Positions 54,473 through 64,000 of a stretch of DNA of 64,000 nt are shown piece after piece; within the stretch, counting starts at the first letter, position 1, and each line of letters opens with the position of its first letter. This DNA is from Chlorella sorokiniana (taxonomy: Eukaryota > Chlorophyta > Trebouxiophyceae > Chlorellales > Chlorellaceae), in assembly GCA_025917655.1 (NCBI GenBank), contig CP084615.1:2418001-2482000 (forward strand), in the 5' to 3' direction. Both the position numbers and the translations under genes were made by a program. Below the pieces are notes generated by a model that was given only the letters and a program-made list of their open reading frames with translations, was not told the origin of the DNA and made no database searches.

Positions 54473-57400
54473 ATGTCGTTTGAGGACACGGGACTGGATC
54501 CCAGGCTCCTGCGGGCGTTGAGCAAGCGCGGCTTTGAGAAGCCCACGCCAGTGCAGGTAGAGGTAGTCGCCGCGGGTCACAAAGATGCGCTGCCACATCG
54601 ACAGCTCGATTATTACTCTACCCGGAGGCATGCGGAGCCATGCCGCAGCCGCCGCCATCCCTGCCGCCGCCGCCTGCCGCCGCCGCCCCTGCCAGCCTCC
54701 TGCCCAGCCTCACCTGCGCCCTTGGTGTTTTACAGGCGGAATGCATTCCCAGGGCGCTGGAGGGCCGCGACGTGGTCGCCCGCGCGCGCACGGGCAGCGG
54801 CAAGACACTCGCGTACCTGCTGCCGGCGCTGCACCGCGTGCTGGCTGCGGGCAAGGGCAAGGCGGGGTGGCAGGCGTTGGTGCTGGTGCCCACGCGGGAG
54901 CTGTGCGAGCAGGTCCGGGAGGAGGCGGCCAGCGTGGCGAGCGCCTGCGGCGCTGACCTGGCGGTCAGCTCCCTGGCGGGCGACACGCCGCTGCGCTCCG
55001 CGTGCGCCACCGCCGCCCCGCTGGTGGTCGCGACCCGGCCAAGCTCGCGGCGGCGCTGCAGGAGGGCATCCTCACGCCACGCCTGCTGCAGGAGCGGCTG
55101 CAGGTGCGGCACGCAGCCGGCACGGCAGGGTTGCCCGGCCACCCGCTTCTGCGGAGTCATCGGCCAGCGTGCCGCCTGCTGTGTGCCATGAGGGCATCGG
55201 CCCACGCTGCCGCCTCCCTGCCCACCGCGGAGCCCCATTCCTCCTTCCTACCCCCCCCGCAGGTGCTGGTGCTTGATGAAGCCGACCTGCTTCTGAGCTA
55301 CGGGTATGAGGAAGACGTGCGGGCGCTGGCTCCCCACGTGCCCCGCTCGGCGCAGGTGGGAGGCGCCGCCGCCCACGCAGCGACGCAGCGGCGGCCGGTT
55401 GCTGCGCACGGCTGCTTTCAGCAAGCAGGGCAGCGCAGGCAGTGGCTCGTAGAACTGCTGCCCCGCGCAGCCGCGCTGTGCCTTCCGTGTCTTGCTAAGG
55501 CAGCCTTGCGGCGCAGACTCCACGATGTCCTGTGCAACTGGCCCCTTCTCTGGCTGCAGTGCATGCTGATGAGCGCCACCAGCAGCGAGGAGGTGGACCG
55601 CCTCACCCAGCTGGTCCTGCACAACCCGGTGGCGCTCAACCTGCTGGGCAAGGCCACGGGGGAGGGCGACGAGGTGCGGGGGAACACAGCACGGGGGGAG
55701 GGGGGCGAGGCAGCACAGGGTGGCAGGCCGGCTGTGGCAACCGAGGCCCGACCGCAAATCAAGCGGCTGTGCGGTGCCGGTCCAGCGGCGGGCTGCTTAC
55801 CCTGCACACCTCTGCGCCTGTGCAGGCAGCGGCGGCTGCCACGGCAGGCGCGCGGCGGCTGAGATTGAGCACCTGCGGGTGGACATGCCGCCGGGGTGTG
55901 GCGGCGGCGCTGCGGCGGAAGTCACGGAGAAGCTGCTGCACCTGCTGGCCCTGCTGAAGCTCAACCTGGTGCAGCGCAAGGTGTGTGTCAGGATGTCTGT
56001 GTGGGGGTGGGGGTGGGGGTGGGGGAGGCGCGCGCGCGCGCGCGAGGCTGACAGCTGGGGGTGCTGAAGGTGGATGCATCGTGGGGCGACGCGCCCTGCC
56101 CTGGTTTTGTATGGCTGAGGAGTGTGCGGATGGCGGGACTCACCTCTTGATCACCCGCATCCCCCCCCCCCCCGCCACCCCCACCCCGACACACACAAAC
56201 ACGCACCTGCCCCCCACTTCCTTACTCGCAGGTGCTGGTGTTTGTGAACAGCGCTGACGACGGCATGCGGTTGCGCCTCTTCCTGGAGGCCTTTGGCATC
56301 CGGGCGGCGGCGCTCAGCGCCGACCAGCCCCTCAACTCGCGGCACCACATCCTGCAGGCGAGCGGCAGCCCCTGGCATCTACCGGGCCTGCACAGGCCGG
56401 GGCTGCCCGCGCGCTGGCGGGCCCCTGGCTTGTCGGTCAGAGGGCGGTGGAGATGCATGAGGCTGGGGCAGGGCAGCAGAGGGAGGCCAAGAGGCAGGGC
56501 GGTGACGATGGATCCGCAACAGCCAAGCAATCACACGATCACCACCCGCACCGCTCCTCCTCGCAGGAGTTCAACCGCGGCCTCTTCGACCACTTGATAG
56601 CCACGGACGACGTGCACGGCGGCGGCGGCGGCGGCGACGCCGGCGGCGGCGGCGGCAAGCAGCAGCGCGGGCGCGGGGGCGGCGGGCGGGGCGGCAAGCG
56701 GCCGCGCAGGGATGAGGAGTTTGGGGTCACGCGCGGCATCGACTTCAAGGGCGTTCGCACCGTCATCAACTTTAATGCGCCCTCCAGCACGGCTGGGTGA
56801 GGCTCGGAGGGTTGGGCACGGCCCGCATCGGTTTCGCCGTTCTGCGCCCTGCACCGGCTGCCGCCGCGCTGCGAACGAGCAAGCAGGCTTGTGCTGCAGC
56901 GGCAGCCGAATGAGGCTGCGGCACGGGTTTCTGAATGCTTCTTGAAAAGCTTGCTCTGCTGCTGCAAGCCCTGCATTATGCGCTGCCGCGGCAGGAATAG
57001 CGGGCTGTGTGCACTGCGTGCCTAACGCCAGCTCTGCCGCTTCCTCACTCCCCACTGCCTGCTGAAGGTACGTTCACCGCGTGGGCCGTACCGGGCGCGC
57101 CGGCCAGTCGGGGACCGCAGTGACGCTGCTGGCCCCCCCGACGCCGCCTTTGCCGCTGAGCTGGCGGCAATGCTGCAGCCCGCCCCGCGGGGGGGCTGCT
57201 GACGCCGACGCCGACGCCGCCAACGCAGCTGGGCAGGCAGGCGCCGCGGCGGCTGCAGGGCGGCGCAGGCGGACGTCGGTTCGGACTCGGGCTCTGATTC
57301 TGACGGCGAGGGCGGCGGCGCGGGCCGCAGGCGCGGCAGCGGCGCGGGCCTGCGGGCTCACCAGCGGCTGACGCGTACCGCGGTGGAGGGGCTGCGGTAC

Positions 57401-58839
57401 CGCGCCGAGGACGTGGCTCGCTCCATCACCAAGAACGTGATCAGGGAGGCTCGCGCCAAGGAGCTCAAAAACGAGCTGCTCAACTCGCAGCGGCTGGCGA
57501 CCTTCTTCGAGGAGCATCCCACAGGTGGGAGGCTGGGAGGCTGCCCGGCGCCTGCCCGGCGCCTGCCACGGGCTGCTCGCGGTGGAGCCTCGCTGCTTGG
57601 GGCCGTGCCTGGCGCATGTTGTGCTGGGGCAGCAGCTGCACAGAGCTTCAGGCCTGCGCTACATGCGGAGTGCAGCCTAGCCGACATCACCAGGCAGTGC
57701 CAAACAGCCGAGGGGAAGGGAGGGGGAGCGCCGTTTGTCGGCATCAGGATGCAGCAACACTTCTGGATTTTCATCATCACGTATTGCTCTCTCTGCGCTG
57801 TATCCAAGAACACAATCTCACACACACTTTGTCCCTTCCCGAGCAGACCTCAACCTGCTGAAGCACGACAAGCCGCTGGCGGCGAGCGGCGCAGCGGCTG
57901 CGGCGGCCCACCTCAAGCACCTCCCCGCCTACCTGCGGGACCCCTCGCTGCAGGGCAGGAGCTTCGTGGGCAACAGCGGTGAGGCACAGGGTGTGGGCGG
58001 CTGCATGCAGCACTCTGTGTGTGTGTGCGCTTATGGTGGTGGTGGTGGTGGTGGGGTGGGGGGTGGGGGGTGGGGGGTGGGGGGGTGGGGTGGGGTCCCA
58101 AACGCAACGCGACGGGCATTAAGGCAAGGCGACAAGGCGAGGGCTGGGAGCCAGTTTGCGGGTTGCACGTGCGCTGCTGTGTCGCAGCAGCCGACCCCTG
58201 TTTCCTTGGTGCGTGTGTGCGCCCCCTTTCAACCACCCTGCTGCCGGCCGTGCCGCCACCTGCTTCTCGCAGGCCGCGGCGTGCTGCCGCCCGCAAGCGG
58301 CGCAAGACCGAGGGGCTCGACCCGGTCAAGGGCTTTGTGCGGGCGCCCGCAAGGGTGGCGAGGCCAAGTGAGTGCTTCCGCGGCCCTGCCCGCCTGCTCT
58401 GTGTTGATCAGCTGCTGCCTCGCTGCTGGCCACACCCATGGCGATTTAGCTGCAGAATTGGCTGGCACGCTTGCCTGTGCTTGCGCCCGCCGCGTTTGCC
58501 TCGCCGCTCAACACATGCAGCCTGCCACGCTGGGATGGTTTTTCCCCTCCCCGCTCCGCTCCACTGCGACTGCACGCCCTGTAGCATCTCGCCCCAAAAC
58601 ACATGAACGCTCTCACACACCCACACCTCTCACCCTCCACCACCACCACACATGAAGCCGCCGTTTGCAGTATTTCACACCTGCCCTCCCTGCACACCTC
58701 CCCGCAGCGAGGACGAGACTGAGCTTGAGAAGGCGGCGGCAGAGTGGGGCAAGAAACACCGCCCCAAGAAGCAGGCCGGCAGGGGGACGCCTTCAAGCCC
58801 AAGCAGAACGTGCGCAGGGGGCGGGGGCGTAAGCGGTAG
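54473..58839 (+). CDS. DDX56: DEAD-box ATP-dependent RNA helicase, DDX56/Dbp9 type
   Basis: Nucleolar RNA helicase of the large-subunit ribosome assembly group (yeast Dbp9, plant RH16). Exon 1 (54473-54556) holds the Q motif region [28 protein letters not shown]; exon 2 starts at 54736 with [24 protein letters not shown] (Walker A). Then [27 protein letters not shown] (motif II DEAD), [15 protein letters not shown] (motif III), [46 protein letters not shown], an unusual Gly-rich insert (56620-56700), [19 protein letters not shown], and [18 protein letters not shown] (motif VI). The C-terminal region has [28 protein letters not shown] and the basic tail [15 protein letters not shown] before the TAG at 58837-58839. 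The Gly-rich insert after TDD and the NFNAP sequence are typical of the Dbp9/DDX56 group. Several small frame slips occur in the C-terminal exons. Confidence 0.92.
55981..56230 (+). other. DDX56 intron with complementary G/T-rich 5' and A/C-rich 3' tracts
   Basis: Begins gtgtgtgtc and then repeated GGGGGT; its 3' part contains ccacccccaccccgacacacac (56175-56196 on the plus strand). The reverse complement of that 3' segment matches the 5' gtgtgtgtc and GGGGTGGGGG pieces, so the two ends could pair across the intron. A (CG)n run at 56030-56043 lies between. Confidence 0.7.
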
Positions 58840-58922
58840 GCAGCTGCACGGCTGCAGCCCGGGATGTGCAGCCCAGGCTGCCCCCTAGAGCTAACTGGCC
58901 GGGCGTGCCGAGAGAAGGCCTG

Positions 58923-58927
58923 TGTAA
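58923..58927 (+). terminator. TGTAA poly(A) signal for DDX56
   Basis: TGTAA 84 bases after the stop codon at 58839. Confidence 0.6.
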
Positions 58928-59311
58928 CAACCGCCAAGCATTTGGGAGCTGTGTACATGCAGTGTTGTGCGTACATCCGTTGGTTGGGTGAGGTGCGCTG
59001 AGAGACTTAACAAAAGCGGAGCGCAGCCCGGGCGGGGCCGGAGCAGCGGTGTGGGGCGCGCAAGGCGCAGCGCCAGCAGTGCGGGACAATTGAGGGTACA
59101 GGCATGGCGGCAGGGGGCGCAGTACAGGAAGGCGGGACGTGTGCAGCAAAGGAACTCATGAAAGCGCGCAGTACACAATTTAAGGGGAATGGGTGGGCAC
59201 AGTGCTGGGGGCAGGCGCTGCATGCTGCCCTCCGGGAATGCAGGCAGGTGGCCCGCAGGGCAGCCCGAAAGAGATCCCTGCTGGCGGCTGTGCTAGGGTG
59301 CTGGGAAATCC

Positions 59312-59316
59312 TTACA
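59312..59316 (-). terminator. TGTAA poly(A) signal for the amidase-YCII gene
   Basis: Minus-strand TGTAA 58 bases after the stop at 59374-59376. Confidence 0.6.
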
Positions 59317-59373
59317 TCCTGTGGGGGCCTGCAGCGCTTCCTACTACTCGCTGCCAGCAGGCGAGGCCCCGCC

Positions 59374-62300
59374 TCAGCCCAGGATCCTTTCCAGCCAGGG
59401 GCGCAGCGTGAAGACGCGCACCCCGCGCGTGGAAGGGGTTTGCCGCCGCGATGGCCGCAGCCTCTGCCTCGCTGGCGGCGCGCAGGCAGAACATGCCGTC
59501 GCCGCAGTCGTGGGCCTGCGGGGTGAGGAAGGGGCCCATGAACTGCAGCAGGCCGCGGCGGTGCAGGTCCATCAGGTAGGCGTGGTGGTCCTTCAGGTTG
59601 GCCTCGTGGTCCTTCATGGTGCGCCCGGCGCCAGCCGCGACTGCACGATGAAGCGCAGGCGCCACACCTGATAAACACCATTTTTTGGGGGGGCGGGAGG
59701 GGCGAGGGGAGTATTGAGAGTGGGGCGCACGGCGGAGGGCCTGGCTTGCATGGCAGCTGACCAAGGGAGCGCCCGTTGCAAGTCGTATGCCCCAAGCGAG
59801 GTGCAGGCAATGGCATTGGCAGGCTCGAGGTTTGGAAGCGAGGGCTGTCGGGAAGGGAGTCCCAGGCCTGGAACGGAGCCCCGGTGTGCAACATACTCTG
59901 CTGAGCAAGGCCCCAGCCCAGAGCAGGGCCCCACCTCCGGGTCATCTAGACCAGGCGGCAGCATCTCGGCGCGCACAGGTGGCGTGAAGTGCACGCCGTT
60001 CTCCGCCACAGGGGGCGGGCCCAGCACCGCCTCAGACAGGCGCTGTGCGAGGTTTAGCAGGGCCTCGTCTGGAGGAAAGAAGGAGGGTGAGGGGAGGGTA
60101 GAAAGCGTGGCTCAGCCGCCGGCAGGGCGGGCCCCGAGTTTGCTGGGTGCTTTGTCGCCTGGCAGCGTTCTACTGATTGTGGCTGAGGCATCAGGCAGCG
60201 GCGCAGCCATGCAAGGACCCCAAGGTGGGGTGGGGCTGGGGCGTCACCTGAACCTCGTGGCCCGATGATGCTGATGCCCAGGGGCGCGCCGCTGTCCATC
60301 CGCAGCAGTGGCATGGTGACCTGGCGCGGGAGAAGAGGCACACAGTCTTAAACGCCTTGCACGCCAGCCTCTCTGTCTGCTTTTGCGCGGGCAGGCAGGC
60401 TGGGCGGCGGCGGTGCTGGCCCGAAGGCCGACCATTGCACCCGTCTCTGTGCCCTGTGCCCACCCCCTGCTCCCCCACCACCACACCTGCGGAAGGCCAG
60501 CCAGGCCAGCGATGCTGGTGAGGGCCATCAGGCGGGCAACGTTGCTGGGCTGCGCCTCCAGATCCGTTCCCAGGGGAGGAGCTGCGGCGCAGCAATGAGC
60601 GGGATCGCTGGAAGACGGCCCTGCTAGATGAGGCTGTCGACCTAAACGGAGCCCTGCCTACTGCCTAACAAACGGCAGCGCAGGCAGCAGCGAAGCTGGC
60701 TCGAGCGCTCACCCGCAAAGGGCGTGGTGGGCAGCAGCAGCGCGGTGCAGTCGCCGAGCAGCCTCGTCAGCCGAGCGACGACCGCGTCGGCCTGCGCTCG
60801 TGCAGCGGCCGCCGCCGCTCGCCCACCAGGGCAGCAGCCTTGATGCGTTGGGCGATGGGGGCGCTGCGAGGGAGGCGCGGAAGGACGTAAAAATGCCACA
60901 CCAGGCACTTGACAGCCACGTAACAGACCGAGTGCCTTGCATGCGTCAGGAGAGAAGGCCAGTTCGGCAGCCTCTGCAGGGCCCCCCACCTGACCACGGG
61001 CCTGGTGGGTCCCGCATACCACGGCCCCAGCACCTCATGCACCTCCCGGCTCTGCAGCCAGGCCAGCGGTGCAGCACAAGGGGTGGCGAGTCAGACAAGC
61101 GGGGCTCTTTGCTCGGAGGGCAGCAGCTTCCAGCACGGAAGCTGTCGCCAAGAGCAGCCCAGCAGTGGCGTTGCAGCTTCACGGCAGTGCCCGGGTGAGT
61201 GTGCGGTGCTGAGCGTGCGGTACTGAGTGTGCAGTACCCACATGGAGCGTGGCAAAGGCGGCGGCCCAGCTCTGCAGCTCGCCGGTGCCGCCGTCTGCCA
61301 GCGCGGTGCGGCTGAGGGAGCCCCCGCCGCCTCCAGCAGCGCCAGGCTGTGCCCGCCCAGCAGGCCGCCGCTAAACTCGTCCGCCACCTCAGCATCACAC
61401 AGGTGGAGGGCGTCCTGCAAGCAGATGAAGAGTGGCAGGCCGAGAGCAAGGCGGTCGTCCTACGTCGGCAGCTGGGGTGCACCCAGCGGGCAGCTGCCGG
61501 GGACCCTCCGATGCAGCCAGCAGCTTTGCTTTGCAAGAACGAGCGCCCTGGAGCAGGTGGTCGGCGAGGCGCCGCCCTTGCACACCTCTGGAACCAGCAG
61601 GCTCCAGCTGTCGACGGGGCGCAGGCCGTGCCGCCGCGCAGCAACGAGGCCCCCACTGCCGCCAACAGCTCCGCATCGCGCGCGAACCAGCCGGCGGTAT
61701 CAAAGGAGGGGGCCAGGGGAGCGGCTCCTTCCAGGCTGCGAGGCGTGTGGGGGCACAGGGGCGGCGCTTGGCGCTCGTTCGCACCTGCCCGCACAGACCC
61801 CGGTGGCGGCCAGCACAGCGAGCCTCTGCAGAAGGTGCTTCCTGTTATGTGAGCGCTTGGATAAAAGCAGGTTTTGTGGCCCAGTCTGCGCTGGACACGA
61901 GAGCCCCTCACCTGACGCGGCCGTGGCTGGGGCGGCAGGCGTAGACGCCGCAGAAGGAGGCGGGGACGCGGACGGAGCCGGCGGTGTCGCCGCCGAGCGC
62001 AAACGCGACCTCCCGGACGCCACCAGGGCCTGCGTTGAAAGGAGGAAGCTGCAAGCGCTAAGGACAGCTTCCACGCAGCTTCACAAAGACGACGGGCCGG
62101 CACGCCGCCGGCACGCCAGCACGGCGCAGCCATGCGGCTGCCGCTGGCTGCGGCACTCACCGCGCAGCCGCTGCTGCTGCCCCCAGGGATGCTGCCGGGG
62201 GCGGCTGGGTTGAGGGGGTGCCGTAGTGGCAGTTCTGGCCGGAGAAGTCGTAGGCCAGCTCGCTCATGGCCGCCTTGCCCGCCAGGTTGGCGCCAGCATC

Positions 62301-62748
62301 CAGCAGGGCCTGCGATGGCGGCGGGTGGTGGTGGTGGGGGGGATGAACACTTCGAAATGTTGTGTGCTGACATGCCGGTCAACAGAGCAGCTGTGTGCGG
62401 CTGGCTGCCAAAGGTGTCCGGTGTAGTTCAGCGAGGCACTAGGGTGCGCAGGCCGGCACGGCTCACCTGGATGGCGGGGGCGGTGGAGCGGGCGGCGGGG
62501 TGGTCCCTCTCCCAGCTGGGGTTGCCCAGCCCGGTCTTGTGGCCGGCGACCTACGCATGGATGGCAGGGATCCGCGTGAGTGATGCAAGGCTCTGCTTGC
62601 ACTCTGAACAGGAGGGGAGGGGCTGCGTGGCCGGGTGGCTCACATCGAACGAGTCCTTGGCAGCAAACGCGAGGCCCGCCAGAGGGCCGTCGGCCTTGCG
62701 GTCGCCGGCGGCCGTTGCAGCGCGATTGGCCCAGGCCCTGGAGTCCAT
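59374..62748 (-). CDS. AMI1-type amidase fused to a C-terminal YCII-like domain
   Basis: The amidase-signature part matches plant AMI1 (indole-3-acetamide hydrolase group). From Met 62748: [17 protein letters not shown] (catalytic Lys), [40 protein letters not shown] (cis-Ser), [17 protein letters not shown] (nucleophile Ser), [129 protein letters not shown]. The exon ending LPPGLDDPE (donor near 59936) joins in phase 0 to [14 protein letters not shown], followed by a YCII-like domain: [77 protein letters not shown] and stop (59374-59376). One-base slips at 59421-59424 and near 59625. YCII domains are small dimeric alpha-beta folds of uncertain function. Substrate unproven: AMI1 relatives cleave indole-3-acetamide, but other amides are possible. 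Confidence 0.87.
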
Positions 62749-63579
62749 CTGCGTTCGTGTGGAGCTTTGAAGGTTTGAGGGGCTATGCCTGGGCGGAAAT
62801 GGGGCGAAATGGACAGCGGGCTGGCAGTGGCAGGCGGCACCTTTCCCGTTCCGCTCGCCTGAATTATTCCTGGGACAGCGGGGCCCCTCTCTACTGCGTA
62901 CAACAATCTCTGCGGAAAATTGGCGGGCCCCAAACGCAAACTAGGGCTGAACCCTTGACGCTGGACGGAAGCTGGTCACTGTCCAGCTTCTGGCCGGCAG
63001 CAGTGAGCTCTCTGTCTGCCCCTGAACCGCGCCCATCGCATGCTTCAAGCAAGGGATATTATTTCAGACTAAGGTATTGCATACCTGCGGGGGCAGGGAG
63101 CCGAGGGTACACCCCGCCCGGGCTCAGGTACACAACCCTACTTCCAACATCTGGCGGGAAGCTGGCCGGCCCCACAACCAATCTTGAATCTTGGGGGAGG
63201 CGGCTCGCTTGCATTGCTATTTTCGCGGCGCACATTGCCGTCCTCCCCTTGCTGCCTTTGCAGCGCGCTGTCAGAGTGAGTGTCTGCAACCCATTTACGT
63301 GGCTGTTGCCTGTTTCACATTGTCTTTAGATGTCAGAGTTCTGGGCACGTGCTGGTGGCCCCTGCCGCATACATGGCAGCAGCCCATCTTCCGGCCGCGA
63401 GGCTGCCGGCCCTGCAAGCCTCGCTGTTTTCTGCTTGGGGCCAGTGGGCCCGGCCGGCTGCTATCGCCCCTGGCGGCTGAGCCTTGCTTCCCATACTTGC
63501 AACCTCACCCCGCTGCCCGCCGCTCCTGCCTCTGCGCCTGTCGCAGGACCGGTGATTGAGAAACGCGCCGACAGCCACC
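62749..63579. other. Divergent promoter region
   Basis: Separates the amidase start (minus) from the permease start (plus). No supported exon; 63040-63130 and 63180-63230 look non-coding. Leader exons of either gene cannot be excluded. Confidence 0.5.
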
Positions 63580-64000
63580 ATGGGTATGTTTGACCAGTTC
63601 AAGCTCCCTACCCCGCCCAAAGACCGCTCCTTCAAGGGCTGGTTTGAGTGGCAGGCAAGTGCTGGGGCGGTCTGATTGGACCACACCCTGCGGCAGTTGC
63701 AGCAGCGGCCTCCTCTCATGCCGCGCCTCCGCGCATGCCCCCTCAATGTCCCACCTGGCCCCACCCACGCGCCCACCCCTTCGTGAAAGCAGTTCTGCAT
63801 CAAAGAGCGCGGCTCCACTGTGCTGCGGGAGACGCGGGCGGGCATCGTGCTCTTCCTTGTCTCCGTGTTTTCGGTGCTGCTCAACCCCGTGATCCTGTCG
63901 GGCGCCGCCTCTGGCTACAACACGGGCATGCCCCCAACCGACGTGGCCCTGGCCACTGCAATCTCCTCTGGCGCCGGCACCCTGGTTATGTCGTTGATTG
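63580..64000 (+). CDS. Adenine/guanine (purine) permease, AZG/NCS2 type, 5' part only
   Basis: Membrane purine transporter of the AzgA-like family. Exon 1 (63580-63654) encodes MGMFDQFKLPTPPKDRSFKG ... WFEWQ and ends at a GC donor (CAG|GCAAGT); exon 2 starts at 63793 with FCIKERGSTVLRETRAGIVL, followed by a first membrane helix (FLVSVFSVLLNPVILSGAA) and YNTGMPPTDVALATAISSG, the family's conserved first-helix and acidic-loop region. AZG proteins start the same way, with a short soluble segment and F-x-x-x-ERGT/S-x-x-x-x-E-x-RAG. The gene runs off the right end of the window. Confidence 0.9.

Larger units (their letters stand above)
58840..59373. other. Intergenic between convergent genes
   Basis: 3' regions of DDX56 (plus) and the amidase-YCII gene (minus), each with a TGTAA element. 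No exon supported. Confidence 0.5.

Overview
This window is nuclear DNA of a green alga, most likely a Chlorella-like trebouxiophyte. It is very GC-rich. Genes lie on both strands and are cut into many short exons by GT-AG (and a few GC-AG) introns. Several genes have the chlorophyte poly(A) signal TGTAA downstream. The gene content also fits: a gametolysin-type M11 protease, a ferredoxin-dependent bilin reductase, a plastid PsbP-domain protein, plant-type FAD2, an RRA-type arabinosyltransferase and AMI1-type amidase. No operons, rRNA, tRNA, CRISPR or recognisable mobile elements were seen.

Layout, left to right: SBP-domain transcription factor (-, 664-2720); FAD2 oleate desaturase (-, 3757-7007, ten exons, 378 aa); a large fusion of a YbaK-type tRNA-editing domain, an OB fold and a DEDDy 3'-5' exonuclease (-, 8009-12349); secreted M11 metalloprotease (+, 12879-15799); BRCA2 homologue with three BRC repeats (-, 15913-21819), preceded by a long low-complexity coding stretch with VPETAAE repeats (-, 21820-26056); uncharacterised gene (+, 26872-29378); PsbP-domain protein (-, 29827 to about 31000); MSH6-like mismatch repair ATPase (+, about 31289-38409); F-box/LRR protein (+, 38994-40700); an unassigned Cys-containing gene and a small protein (-, 40843-42545); RRA arabinosyltransferase (-, 43132-46206); dihydrofolate/folylpolyglutamate synthase (+, 46838-49546); membrane RING-H2 protein (-, 49872-50992); bilin reductase (-, 51341-54095); DEAD-box helicase DDX56/DBP9 (+, 54473-58839); AMI1-type amidase fused to a YCII domain (-, 59374-62748); and the 5' end of an AZG-type purine permease (+, 63580-64000 and beyond).

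The genes act in unrelated pathways (lipid desaturation, DNA repair, folate, cell-wall glycosylation, bilin synthesis, ribosome biogenesis), as expected for a nuclear chromosome. Several neighbours are divergent and probably share promoter regions: exonuclease fusion/M11, PsbP/MSH6, RRA/folate synthase, bilin reductase/DDX56, amidase/permease.

The most useful observations are the YbaK-OB-exonuclease fusion, the amidase-YCII fusion, the loss of the mismatch-sensing Glu in the MSH6-like protein (encoded by a 20-nt microexon), and a coding 50-bp tandem repeat. A strong, recurring pattern also appears: conserved reading frames repeatedly shift by one base at short G or C runs. That most simply means homopolymer errors in the assembly, so many apparent frameshifts here should not be taken as real gene damage.
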